The notes below the pieces were generated by a model. The model searched no databases. It was not told where the DNA came from and worked only from the letters and a program-made list of their open reading frames with translations. Below are positions 14,862 through 22,901 of a stretch of 29,092 nucleotides of DNA, piece by piece (the first letter of the stretch is position 1; each line of letters begins with the position of its first letter). Origin of the DNA: an uncultured Eubacteriales bacterium (GTDB lineage: Bacteria > Bacillota > Clostridia > Oscillospirales > Oscillospiraceae); the NCBI GenBank assembly GCA_900540635.1, contig UQGU01000029.1, positions 1 through 29,092 of the forward strand, read 5' to 3'. Made by a program: the position numbers and the translations under genes.

Positions 14862-16456
14862 TGGCTTTTCCCGGCCTTTTTCCGTTTTTCCAGCAGAAAT
14901 GCGGAAATGATTCCCAGCCAGCACAGCCCCAGGCCGATCAGCAGCGCCCGGGCCCCTGCGGGCAGGGGCCCCAGGTCGGAAGCAGCGGCGGAAACCTGGA
15001 TCTGGTCCAGGTGGTTCAAGGTGGCTACCTTTTCATAGATGGCGTCCAGCGCGGCAGAATCTGTGCTCTGCTTCCGGCGGACGGCCTTGCAGGTCTCCTC
15101 GATCAGCTGCCCGGCGGCCTGCCGCAGAGAGGCGGAGCCGTTGAACACCGGGGTGACGAAGGTGTGCTCGCTGTTTTCCAGCAGAATTTTAGAGGCTTCC
15201 AGCTTTACGGCATAGTGGGTGTCGTTGTCCTCCCCGGCCCGGTTCAGGTAGTCCACGTAGGCAGGGTCAAGCCGGGCTTTTTCCGTGACGGGCACATAGC
15301 CCTCCGTCTCGGCATAGGCAATTTGCACATCGTTGGTGAGCAGAAATTGTGCAAATAGCCAGGAAGCCAGCACCTCCTGGGGGTCGTCCTTCTGGAACAG
15401 GCACACGCTTGGCCCTTGGGAGATCATTTTGGGGTTTTCGGGGTCGTACTGGGGCACAGGGTAAACCGCCGTCTCAAAGCGGACAATGGCGTCCTCGCTG
15501 ATGTCAAGCAATGGGGCGTCGCAGCCCATCCAGGTTGCACCCGCAGTGGAGTCAATGGCGAAAATGCACTGGCCGGCGTTTAAAAAGTTGGCGGGATAGC
15601 TGGAAATCTTAAAGGTGGAGAAGGCTCCCGTGGCGGTGTGGGCCGCGACTGCTTCCAGAATGCCCTTGGTCTGGTCGTTCCACAGCTCTACGGTGCCGTC
15701 GTCCCGGGCGTAGGGCGCATCCAATTGCTGCAGCATCTGGATCATCATATTGTCCGTGGACTTGTAGATGAAGGGGATGAGCACCTTTTGACCGTTGAGC
15801 TGATAGGTGCCGTCTGCGTTTTTGGCCGTGGCGGCCTCGCTGACCTGCCAGATGAAGTCCCAGGTGAGGCTTTCCGGCAGGGTGAAGCCCAGCTTTTCCA
15901 CAAAGTCCCTGTTCACGTAGCAGGCCTCCGTGGAGCGCATATAGGGCAGGGCATAGGTGGCGCCTCCAATGGCGCACTCCGAGAGGAACTGGGGCACGAT
16001 CTCATCCCTGGCAGGGGAGTCGAAGGCCAGAGCGCTGCCCCCCAGGCCGTAGTTGGGGTCGTCCATCAGGCTGTCTAGGGGAACCACGGTGTTTTCACCG
16101 GTCAAATAGGTGGCGATGTGGTCCGGATAGGTGATGCAGACGTTGGGGGTAGTGTCCGTTGCAATGTTGGTGATCACATCGTTGTAGATCCGGGCATAGT
16201 CGGTATACAGCCGGATGTTCACGGTGATATTGGGGTAGAGCTTCTGAAAATCCCCGATTGCCTTTTGATAGATGGCGGTCTGGACCTTGTTGGTGTCGTT
16301 CTTGGCCCAGAAGGTGATCTCAAAATGCCGGGAGGTATCGAAGCTTTCCGGCAGCGTATAGCTTTCTGCGTTCTCCGCTCCCTCCGATACCAGGTGACCG
16401 TGGCAGCCGGTGAGCAGCAGGGCGGCGGCAAGCACCAGGGCAAGCAGCTTTTTCAT
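14858..16456 (-). CDS. Sugar ABC transporter substrate-binding lipoprotein
   Basis: This 532-residue family-1 extracellular binding protein has a lipobox (LLLTGC, lipidated Cys18). The mature part has the usual two-lobe pattern (FEITFWAKNDTNKVQTAIYQKAIGDFQKLYPNITV near the start, then conserved GATYALPY and FAIDSTAG segments). It captures a carbohydrate and delivers it to the permeases upstream. It is longer than most relatives because of a C-terminal membrane helix (about 504-522) with a basic tail, an unusual second anchor. The start at 16456 has GAGGAGGG upstream and overlaps the permease stop by 4 bases. The exact sugar cannot be read from the sequence. Confidence 0.88.
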   Translation of the reverse strand: MKKLLALVLAAALLLTGCHGHLVSEGAENAESYTLPESFDTSRHFEITFWAKNDTNKVQTAIYQKAIGDFQKLYPNITVNIRLYTDYARIYNDVITNIATDTTPNVCITYPDHIATYLTGENTVVPLDSLMDDPNYGLGGSALAFDSPARDEIVPQFLSECAIGGATYALPYMRSTEACYVNRDFVEKLGFTLPESLTWDFIWQVSEAATAKNADGTYQLNGQKVLIPFIYKSTDNMMIQMLQQLDAPYARDDGTVELWNDQTKGILEAVAAHTATGAFSTFKISSYPANFLNAGQCIFAIDSTAGATWMGCDAPLLDISEDAIVRFETAVYPVPQYDPENPKMISQGPSVCLFQKDDPQEVLASWLFAQFLLTNDVQIAYAETEGYVPVTEKARLDPAYVDYLNRAGEDNDTHYAVKLEASKILLENSEHTFVTPVFNGSASLRQAAGQLIEETCKAVRRKQSTDSAALDAIYEKVATLNHLDQIQVSAAASDLGPLPAGARALLIGLGLCWLGIISAFLLEKRKKAGKSH

Positions 16457-17316
16457 CCCTTGGTCCCTCCTCTTGCCACGCCGGACATGATTTTTTTCCG
16501 GAAAATCAGGAACAGTACGATCAGCGGCAGAGAGATGACGGTGACGGCGGCCATCATGGCGGGGATATTCTCCCGGCCGAAGCCGTTTTCCCGAATCTCC
16601 TGAATGCCCACGGATACCAGAAAATAGTCCTGCTTGTCCGTGATCAGCCGGGGCCAGACAAAGCTATTCCAGCACTCAATGATTTTCAGGATGGTGATGG
16701 TCACCACCGTGGGCTGGCAGATGGGCAGCAGCACCTTCCACAGGTATTTGAAGTCCGAGGTGCCGTCCACCTTGGCGGCGTAGTACAGCTCATCCGGCAC
16801 CTGGGAGAAGTTCTCTTTTAGCAGATAGATGTAGAATACCGAGGTCACTGAGGGCAAAATCAGCCCCAGAAAGGTATTCCGCAGCCCCCACTGGGTGACG
16901 GTTACGAAATTGGTGATGACCACCAGCTCCGAGGGGATCATCATCAGGGCCAGAAAGGCGGCGAAAATCAGGTCCCGCCCTGGAAACCGCAGCCGGGAAA
17001 AGGCAAAGGCGGCCAGAACGGTGACAAAGAGCATCAGCGCCGTGGTGATCACCGTGAAGATGGCCGTATTCAGAAAATACCCGGCCAGGGGCACCTGGGA
17101 GAAGGCGCTGGCGTAGTTTTCCAGAGTGGGATGCAGGGTGAAGAGCTTGGGCACAAACTCGCTGCTGTAGCTGCCGTAGCTCTTGACCGAGGTCAGCAGC
17201 ATCCAGTAAAAGGGAAACAGGACAATGATGGCCCAGAGCACCAGCACCAGCCCAATGGCGGCGAGATACCCGATCTGCCGCCCACGGGCCCGTTTTTCAA
17301 TCAAATCATAATCCAT
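16453..17316 (-). CDS. Sugar ABC transporter permease, MalG/UgpE type
   Basis: This 287-residue protein has six membrane helices and the binding-protein-dependent permease EAA-type loop (ELYYAAKVDGTSDFKYLWKVLLPICQP, about residues 175-201), which contacts the ATPase. It forms the pore with the permease encoded upstream. The start is ATG at 17316 with GAGGTG upstream. The stop overlaps the binding-protein start, so the genes are translationally coupled. The assignment within the CUT1 carbohydrate class is by family pattern and gene order. Confidence 0.9.
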   Translation of the reverse strand: MDYDLIEKRARGRQIGYLAAIGLVLVLWAIIVLFPFYWMLLTSVKSYGSYSSEFVPKLFTLHPTLENYASAFSQVPLAGYFLNTAIFTVITTALMLFVTVLAAFAFSRLRFPGRDLIFAAFLALMMIPSELVVITNFVTVTQWGLRNTFLGLILPSVTSVFYIYLLKENFSQVPDELYYAAKVDGTSDFKYLWKVLLPICQPTVVTITILKIIECWNSFVWPRLITDKQDYFLVSVGIQEIRENGFGRENIPAMMAAVTVISLPLIVLFLIFRKKIMSGVARGGTKG

Positions 17317-17325
17317 GGCCGCACC

Positions 17326-18219
17326 TCACACATAGTGGACGTGCTTTTTGCTCACCAGCAGGTTGATGCAGGTGATGGTCAGCACGATGGCAAACAGAAG
17401 AATGGCCGCGGCGGAGGCGTAGGAGGGATAGCCGCCGGCATTGCCGTAGAGCATATCATAGACATAGCCCACAATGGTATTCATGCCTGCGGCGTTCAGG
17501 TCCGTGCCGAACAGGGCCACGGCATCGGAATAGGCCTTGAAGGCCCCGATGAAGCCGGTGATCACCAGGTAGAATAGGCTGGGGGAGATCATAGGCAGGG
17601 TGATGCGCCAGAAAATCCGGCTTTTGGATGCTCCGTCCACCCGGGCGGCGTTGCGGTAGGTCTGGTCCACGGAAGCCAGGGCAGAGGTGAGAATCAGAAT
17701 CTTGAAGGGCATGACAATCCACACGGTGTAAAGGCACAGTACCAGCATCTTCGCCCAGTATGGCCCCGAGAGAAAGTCCACGCTGGCAAAGCCCAGGGCG
17801 TTCAGAAGCACATTCACAAAGCCGTCGGAATAGGCGGTCTTCCGGAAGAGGATCATGAACACCAGGCCCACGGCCAGGGTGTTGGTCACATAGGGCAGGA
17901 AAAAAACGGTCTGGAACAGCTCCCGCAGCTTTTGAATGGAGCTCAGGCACAGGGAGATGAGCAGGGCCAGTCCCGTGGATAGGGGCACCGTGATGATCAC
18001 CAGCAGGAAGGTGTTTTTCAGGGCCTGCAAAAAGTAGGGGTCGTGGAGCACATAGGCGTAGTTGTAAAGCCCCACCCCCGTATAGGTCTGAGAGGCAAAA
18101 TTGTAGTTTTCCTGGAAGGAGTAGACGAATACGTCAATCAGGGGATACACCAGGAAAAAGCCCAGAAACACGAAGGCGGGCAGCAGGTAGAGAAAGCCCT
18201 TATAATTGTTTTTCTCCAT
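17326..18219 (-). CDS. Sugar ABC transporter permease, MalF/UgpA type
   Basis: This 297-residue protein has six membrane helices and the EAA-type loop (TYRNAARVDGASKSRIFWRITLPMISP, about residues 191-217). The FLYLLPAFVFLGFFLVYPLIDVF start is typical of UgpA-like permeases. It pairs with the other permease as the transmembrane heterodimer. It begins one base after the ATPase stop and ends nine bases before the next start, so it is co-transcribed and probably coupled. Confidence 0.9.
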   Translation of the reverse strand: MEKNNYKGFLYLLPAFVFLGFFLVYPLIDVFVYSFQENYNFASQTYTGVGLYNYAYVLHDPYFLQALKNTFLLVIITVPLSTGLALLISLCLSSIQKLRELFQTVFFLPYVTNTLAVGLVFMILFRKTAYSDGFVNVLLNALGFASVDFLSGPYWAKMLVLCLYTVWIVMPFKILILTSALASVDQTYRNAARVDGASKSRIFWRITLPMISPSLFYLVITGFIGAFKAYSDAVALFGTDLNAAGMNTIVGYVYDMLYGNAGGYPSYASAAAILLFAIVLTITCINLLVSKKHVHYV

Positions 18220-18220
18220 G

Positions 18221-19324
18221 CTATGCCTCCCGGGGCCGCAGCCGCGCGCCGGTTTCCGGGGCGAACAGAAGTACCTTGCCGGGCTTCAGGCGGAAAGATA
18301 CGCTCTGCCCGTGGCTGCCCTCCGTGCCGTCGGACTGGCGGATGGCCCGGAAGGTCTCCGCCTGGCAGCCATCGTGGGTACACAGGAAGCTCACGTCCCG
18401 GCCCATGACCTCCATCCGGTTCAGGCCGCAGCGGAAAGGTCCGTTGTCCTCCGGCACAAAGCCCTCGGGACGGATGCCCACAGTGACGTTTCCCTCCGGC
18501 AGCCCGGCGGCGGGCAGAACCCGGTCCTGGCCAATATAGAGCCATTGATTTTCGATACGCCCGTCAAAGAGGTTGATGGGGGGCGTGCCTAAGAATTTTG
18601 CAACAAACAGGTTGGCGGGGTCATCATAGACCGCCTGGGGCCTGCCCGTCTGCTGCACCACGCCCTCCTTCATCACCACGATCTCATCGGAGATGCTCAT
18701 GGCCTCCTCCTGGTCGTGGGTGACGAAGACGGTGGTGATACCGGTCTCCCGCTGGATTCTGCGAATCTCCTCCCGGGTCTGCAGGCGCAGCCGGGCGTCC
18801 AGGTTGGACAGGGGCTCATCCAGCAGCAGCACCGAGGGCATCTTCACCAGCGCCCGGGCGATGGCCACCCGCTGCTGCTGACCGCCGGACATCTCACTGG
18901 GCTTCCGGTCCAGAAGAGAATCGATCTGCACCAGCTTGGCGGCTTCTGTGGCCCTGCGAACCATCTCCGCCTTGCCGGGCCGGTCCTTGCCCTTCAGGTT
19001 TTCCAGAGGGAAGAGAATGTTCTGCAAAACCGTCATATGGGGGTACAGGGCATAGTTCTGGAACACCAGACCCACCCCACGGTTCTCCGTGGGGAGCTGG
19101 GTCACGTCCTTGTCCCCGAAGAAAATCTTTCCTTCCGTGGGGGCCTGGAGGCCGCAGATCATGTAGAGCGTCGTGCTCTTGCCGCAGCCCGAGGGGCCAA
19201 GCAGGCCTACCAGCTTGCCATCGGGAATCTCATAGGTAAAGTCGTCCACGGCGACAACCTCGCCGCCCTGCTTTTTGTTCCGGTTGGGAAATCGCTTGGT
19301 CAGGTGCTGTAAGGTGACATTCAT
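18221..19324 (-). CDS. Sugar ABC transporter ATP-binding protein, UgpC/MsmK type
   Basis: This 367-residue protein has Walker A GPSGCGKST (43-51), Q-loop Gln89, signature MSGGQ (145-149), Walker B VLLLDE (165-170) and switch His203. A C-terminal OB-like regulatory domain (about 240-367) is typical of MalK/UgpC. It powers import by the two permeases. It is the first gene of the operon, which is less common than ATPase-elsewhere layouts in Firmicutes and means this importer has a dedicated ATPase. The start at 19324 has AAGGATGG upstream. Confidence 0.92.
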   Translation of the reverse strand: MNVTLQHLTKRFPNRNKKQGGEVVAVDDFTYEIPDGKLVGLLGPSGCGKSTTLYMICGLQAPTEGKIFFGDKDVTQLPTENRGVGLVFQNYALYPHMTVLQNILFPLENLKGKDRPGKAEMVRRATEAAKLVQIDSLLDRKPSEMSGGQQQRVAIARALVKMPSVLLLDEPLSNLDARLRLQTREEIRRIQRETGITTVFVTHDQEEAMSISDEIVVMKEGVVQQTGRPQAVYDDPANLFVAKFLGTPPINLFDGRIENQWLYIGQDRVLPAAGLPEGNVTVGIRPEGFVPEDNGPFRCGLNRMEVMGRDVSFLCTHDGCQAETFRAIRQSDGTEGSHGQSVSFRLKPGKVLLFAPETGARLRPREA

Positions 19325-19367
19325 AGCAGTCCATCCTTGGTTGTGTAGTTTAGAAAATGGAGCGCCC

Positions 19368-19395
19368 TAACCTTCCCCGGAGGGGAAGGCTTTAA
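19368..19395. repeat. Solo end of the TAACCTTCCCC palindromic repeat
   Basis: CCTTCCCCGGAGGGGAAGGC here is identical to the right end of the repeat at 27443-27610. It is directly preceded by TAA, as at the left ends of the larger copies. It looks like an element whose interior was lost. It lies in the leader of the ABC operon, where CCTTCCCC and GGGGAAGG can form an 8-base-pair hairpin. Confidence 0.7.
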
Positions 19396-19419
19396 AAGCC
19401 CAATTTACACGATACTCCC

Positions 19420-19448
19420 ATTATACCCCCCGCCTCTGCGCATTGCAA
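19420..19448 (-). promoter_or_regulatory. Sigma-A promoter of the sugar ABC operon
   Basis: On the minus strand TTGCAA (19443-19448), a 17-base spacer and TATAAT (19420-19425). The start point near 19413 gives a leader of about 90 bases holding the solo repeat. No operator for a sugar regulator is obvious. Confidence 0.75.
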
Positions 19449-19463
19449 GGAAAAAGATACCTA

Positions 19464-19626
19464 AGGAACCTCTGAATCAATCGTCTTCGGCTGGATGACG
19501 GGCCTTTTGCCCCATCCATGCAGTTCTAAAAGCGGGAAATCCATACAGGATTCCTCCACTTTCAGAACTTTCGTCTGAGACAAAATCCCTCGTCACCAGC
19601 TCTTGCCGCTTGAATCAGAGGTTCTC
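19464..19626. mobile_element. MITE-like imperfect palindrome
   Basis: GAACCTCTGAATCAA (19466-19480) is matched at the other end by TTGAATCAGAGGTTC (19610-19624), 14 of 15 paired. The symmetry continues inward: GGCTGG(A)TGACG against CGTCACCAGC, AGTTCT against AGAACT, and GGAAATCC against GGATTCC. The whole 160-base element can fold on itself and has no coding potential, as expected for a non-autonomous transposable element. I see no clear target duplication and no transposase in the window. Confidence 0.6.
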
Positions 19627-19629
19627 TAT

Positions 19630-19658
19630 TTGACAGCCAATTCCCGCTGCGATATAAT
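19630..19658 (+). promoter_or_regulatory. Perfect sigma-A promoter of the RNA methyltransferase gene
   Basis: TTGACA (19630-19635), exactly 17 bases, TATAAT (19653-19658): a full consensus match. The -35 begins 4 to 6 bases after the end of the MITE-like element. The transcript should start near 19665, at the foot of the hairpin listed next. Confidence 0.9.
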
Positions 19659-19662
19659 AAAA

Positions 19663-19690
19663 GCAGCGCTGCGGGAAGCCGCGGCGCTGC
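19663..19690 (+). promoter_or_regulatory. Very stable hairpin at the 5' end of the methyltransferase mRNA
   Basis: GCAGCGCTGCGG (19663-19674) pairs along its full length with CCGCGGCGCTGC (19679-19690), 12 pairs with one G-U, loop GAAG. No T run follows, so it is not a terminator. It lies almost exactly at the predicted transcript start and about 28 bases before the ATG. Confidence 0.65.
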
Positions 19691-19717
19691 CGAAAACAAA
19701 ACATATGGAGAAATACC

Positions 19718-20527
19718 ATGATCGAATTTACCGAAATCACGGATTTTAACGCCCCGGAGCTGGACGTGTATGCCCGGCTGACGGAAGCCCAGCTATTAAA
19801 TCGCTTCGAGCCCAAGAAGGGGATGTTCATTGCCGAGAGCCCTAAGGTGATTTGCCGGGCACTGGACGCCGGGTGCAGGCCGGTTTCCCTGCTGGTGGAG
19901 CGGAGCCACTGCAATGAGGAGGCCCAGGCGGCCATTGCCCGGTGCGGGGATGTACCGGTGTATACGGCGGAAATGCCCATCCTGACCCAGCTCACGGGCT
20001 TCCAGCTGACGCGGGGGATGCTCTGCGCCATGCTGCGGCCCAGGCAGCCGGAGCCGAAGGAAATTCTCGCTGCCTGCCGCCGGGTGGCGGTGCTGGAAAA
20101 CGTCATGAACCCCACCAATGTAGGGGCCATTTTCCGCAGCGCGGCTGCTCTGGGCATGGACGCGGTGCTGCTGACCTCCGGCTGCACAGACCCTCTCTAT
20201 CGCCGCAGCGCCCGGGTGAGTATGGGCACGGTTTTTCAGGTGCCCTGGGCCTATGTGCCGGAGAATTGGCCGGAAATCCTGAAAGAGGCGGGCTTTGCCA
20301 CCGCCGCCATGGCGCTGACGGACGACAGCGTGTCCATTGATGCGCCTGTTCTGCGGCAGCAGGAGAAGCTGGCCGTGGTTCTGGGCACCGAGGGGGACGG
20401 CCTGGCCGAGCAGACCATTGCCCGCTGCGACTATACCGTAAAAATCCCCATGTATCACGGAGTGGATTCCCTGAACGTAGCCGCCGCCAGCGCCGTGGCC
20501 TTCTGGGAGCTCCGGGCGCGTTTTTAA
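19718..20527 (+). CDS. TrmH/SpoU-family RNA 2'-O-methyltransferase
   Basis: This 269-residue protein has an N-terminal substrate-binding part (about 15-110, NRFEPKKGMFIAESPKVICRAL) and a SPOUT knot domain with all three family motifs. These are motif 1 NPTNVGAIFR (131-140), motif 2 VVLGTEGDGL and motif 3 IPMYHGVDSLNVAAASA. It methylates a ribose in rRNA or tRNA using S-adenosylmethionine; the exact nucleotide cannot be read from sequence. The start at 19718 follows GGAGAA. Its TAA stop at 20525-20527 is also the first three bases of the palindromic repeat. It is a single-gene unit with a consensus promoter. Confidence 0.9.
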   Translation: MIEFTEITDFNAPELDVYARLTEAQLLNRFEPKKGMFIAESPKVICRALDAGCRPVSLLVERSHCNEEAQAAIARCGDVPVYTAEMPILTQLTGFQLTRGMLCAMLRPRQPEPKEILAACRRVAVLENVMNPTNVGAIFRSAAALGMDAVLLTSGCTDPLYRRSARVSMGTVFQVPWAYVPENWPEILKEAGFATAAMALTDDSVSIDAPVLRQQEKLAVVLGTEGDGLAEQTIARCDYTVKIPMYHGVDSLNVAAASAVAFWELRARF

Positions 20528-20785
20528 CCTTCCCCTGCGGGGAAGACTAGGGAAAAAAGCTTCCCCTCCGGGGGAGCTGGCTCGGCGCTAGCCGAGACTG
20601 AGGAGGGACATAATGGGCGAGAGCGGCTAAAAAGACGCTAACTACGAACCGCTCTCTCTCGTAAGGCCCCTCTTCCACCACCGCCTGTGGCGGCGGTCCC
20701 CCTTCCATGAATCATAGTATAGCTGCCACCGGCAGCTATAGAAGATTAGATTCGCTGCGCGACGCACCGCCGCAGGGGAAGGTTA
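20525..20785. repeat. Palindromic intergenic repeat, full copy with an internal insert
   Basis: The element starts TAACCTTCCCC and ends GGGGAAGGTTA. Its interior (CTCGGCGCTAGCCGAG, ...GAGAGCGG..., GGCCCCTCTTCCACCACCGCC, GGCGGTCCCCCTTCC) matches the repeat at 27443-27610 in reverse orientation. Compared with that copy it carries an extra segment of about 65 bases (about 20707-20770), which itself holds a perfect hairpin. It has many G-C-rich arms and may also stop transcription from both convergent neighbours. It contains no gene. Confidence 0.8.
20718..20740. repeat. Perfect hairpin inside the repeat's insert
   Basis: TATAGCTGCC (20718-20727) and GGCAGCTATA (20731-20740) form a 10-base-pair stem with loop ACC. 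It belongs to the segment absent from the birA-side copy, so it may be a second small element nested in the first. Confidence 0.55.
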
Positions 20786-21802
20786 GGAGAAAAGCTTCCT
20801 CCGCACATCTCCCAGCTTCCGCATGGCGGTGCCTACGGTGCACAGGGTGCGGTAGCGCCCTTTTTGCATCAGGGTCAGGCAGCGGTCCTCTTTGGGGGCT
20901 GTGGCGATGATCTTGGCATAAAAGCCGTCCTGGGAGATGGCTTTCAGGAGCGCGCAGCGGTTGGCGGCGGAGGTGGCGAACTTTGCCACCAGCCAAATTT
21001 GAAACCGGGTCAGCCGCCGGAGCCAACCCATGTATTCTTCAAAATCCTCCGAATTCCAGACATTCTGGCTGTTCAAAAAATTCCAGCAGGTTTCCGGCAC
21101 CAGAGAGGTTACCCGGTATTTTTCATACCCCAGGCCGTTGGTGGCGGAGTTGGGGTTCTGGGTGTAGTTGTACAGGCTGTCCGCCAGGAACACCGCCTTC
21201 CGGCAGTCCCGGTACAGGGGGATGCTTTGCAGCAGGTCCTCACCGAAGCGGACGGGGTAGAATTCCGGGTGGTCCTCCCGGGGCAGCAGGGACAGGGCCG
21301 GGACCTTTTTCCACAGAGGATTGTACCAGCCGTCCTGAAAGACGATCTTATACAGCTGCCGCCGGTCCGTCACCGTGCCGATATAGGCCATGTCCCTGGG
21401 GAAGGGCCGCAGCACCTTGCCTTCATACACCTGGTCTTCCCCAAGGAATACCAGGTCTGCCCCGGTCTCCCGGATGCACTGGGCCAGGGTTTCCAGAGCC
21501 TCCGGCTTCAGGCTGTCGTCTGCGTCCAGAAAGACCGCCCTGTCTTCCGGGCTGCCGTGGTCCAGTATAAAGTGAATCGCCGTTCTGCGGGCTCCATAGG
21601 GGCCCGTATTTTTTTGGTGGATGGCGTGAATCCGGCCGTCCCGGGCGGCAAATTCGTCGCACAGCCTGCCGGAACCGTCCGGAGAGCCGTCGTCCACCAG
21701 GACGATCTCGAAATCCTGACAGGTCTGCTTCAGTACGGAACTGACGCACTCTGACAAAAATGCCTCCGCCTTGTAGACGGGAATTGCAACGTAGAATTTC
21801 AC
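20783..21802 (-). CDS. Family 2 glycosyltransferase
   Basis: This 339-residue GT-A enzyme has the N-terminal start FYVAIPVYKAEAFLSECVSSVLKQT, a nucleotide-sugar-binding VDDGSPDGS (about 36-44) and the metal-binding DADDS (about 94-98). It should transfer a sugar from a nucleotide donor to a growing glycan on the inner face of the membrane. The start at 21802 lies four bases after the upstream stop. The TAA stop (20783-20785) is formed by the end of the palindromic repeat. It is the last gene of the glycosyltransferase operon. Donor and acceptor are unknown. Confidence 0.88.
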   Translation of the reverse strand: MKFYVAIPVYKAEAFLSECVSSVLKQTCQDFEIVLVDDGSPDGSGRLCDEFAARDGRIHAIHQKNTGPYGARRTAIHFILDHGSPEDRAVFLDADDSLKPEALETLAQCIRETGADLVFLGEDQVYEGKVLRPFPRDMAYIGTVTDRRQLYKIVFQDGWYNPLWKKVPALSLLPREDHPEFYPVRFGEDLLQSIPLYRDCRKAVFLADSLYNYTQNPNSATNGLGYEKYRVTSLVPETCWNFLNSQNVWNSEDFEEYMGWLRRLTRFQIWLVAKFATSAANRCALLKAISQDGFYAKIIATAPKEDRCLTLMQKGRYRTLCTVGTAMRKLGDVRRKLFS

Positions 21803-21806
21803 GGTC

Positions 21807-22901
21807 TCAGCCTCCCATCCGGTTTTTCAGCCACAGGGTCTCGCACAGCCAGAGGTAGTTCCGGAACCGGCCTTTTTCCAGGCTTTCCGCCAGAGAAGCA
21901 TAGCTTTTCGGGGCGGAAACGCCGGAAAAATAGGTGCTTTGCAGCTGCCGCTGGCGCAGAAAGACGGCATAGGGCACGTCCTTTGGCAGCAGCCGGGTTC
22001 TATGGTAGGTCAGCAGGACCATGTGCAGGAAGTGGGTATAGGCATCCTGATCATAGCGCAGGCCGAAGAATTCCCGCTCTTTCAGCAGCCGCCGGGTGAT
22101 ATAGAGGCTTTCCAGGGATTTGGGCCTGCCCTGAGAGGCGGCGGAGACGCCCTGGGGGTTCAGCAGATAGGCAAATACCGGGGCGTCGATTGCGTAGATC
22201 CGCCGGGCCATGGGCAGCAGGATCTGGGAGATGACGGAGTCCTCGTACCAGTAGCCCAAGGGAAATTGAAGCGTTGCCCACGATCTGCGCCGGAAGGCCT
22301 TGCCGCAGGTCATGCCGGGGATGCGCTCCCGGTCCGTCACGGGACCGGCAGAATACGTTTTCCCGGGGGTGACGTTCCCGGCAGCGTCCTTGCAGACATA
22401 GCCGCCAATGGCAATGTCTGCGTCGTTTTGAAAGGCACAGTCCAGCAGGGCCTGGATGCTTCCGGGCAGAAGGGTGTCGTCACTGTCGTGGAAGAGAAGA
22501 TATTTTCCCCGGCAGACCGACAGCCCGGCATTCCGGGCGCCGGAGTGCCCCTGATTTTCCTGCCGCAGCAGGCGGACGCGGGGATTCGCCGCATAGGCCT
22601 TTAGAATCTCCGGCGTTTCATCCGTGGAGCCGTCGTCAATGACCACGGCCTCAAAGGAATAGGCGGTTTTCTGCCCCAGCACGGAATCCAGGCAGCCGCG
22701 CAGATAGGGGGCATTGTTGTAGCAGGGGATGATGATGCTCAGGTCCACCTGGGCTTCCAGCCAGCTTTTTCCCCGGTTTCGAATGCAGCTGCCGCCTCGA
22801 TCGGGCCACAGGGCTTCCAGGGTGTCCTCTTGGGCTCTCTTCGGGCTGAAAAGCTTGCCGACGGAGCGCAGCCCTTCCCGGGCGATTTTTGGAACATTCA
22901 C
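21807..22901 (-). CDS. Family 2 glycosyltransferase
   Basis: This 364-residue protein has a basic N-terminal extension of about 50 residues and then a GT-A domain: LSIIIPCYNNAPYLRGCLDSVL (about 54-75), VIDDGSTDETPE, GARNAG and the metal site HDSDD (about 137-141). The C-terminal part (GYWYEDSVISQILLP) fits acceptor binding. The start overlaps the upstream GT4 stop by 4 bases. It probably adds a sugar to the same glycan as its neighbours. Confidence 0.88.
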   Translation of the reverse strand: MNVPKIAREGLRSVGKLFSPKRAQEDTLEALWPDRGGSCIRNRGKSWLEAQVDLSIIIPCYNNAPYLRGCLDSVLGQKTAYSFEAVVIDDGSTDETPEILKAYAANPRVRLLRQENQGHSGARNAGLSVCRGKYLLFHDSDDTLLPGSIQALLDCAFQNDADIAIGGYVCKDAAGNVTPGKTYSAGPVTDRERIPGMTCGKAFRRRSWATLQFPLGYWYEDSVISQILLPMARRIYAIDAPVFAYLLNPQGVSAASQGRPKSLESLYITRRLLKEREFFGLRYDQDAYTHFLHMVLLTYHRTRLLPKDVPYAVFLRQRQLQSTYFSGVSAPKSYASLAESLEKGRFRNYLWLCETLWLKNRMGG

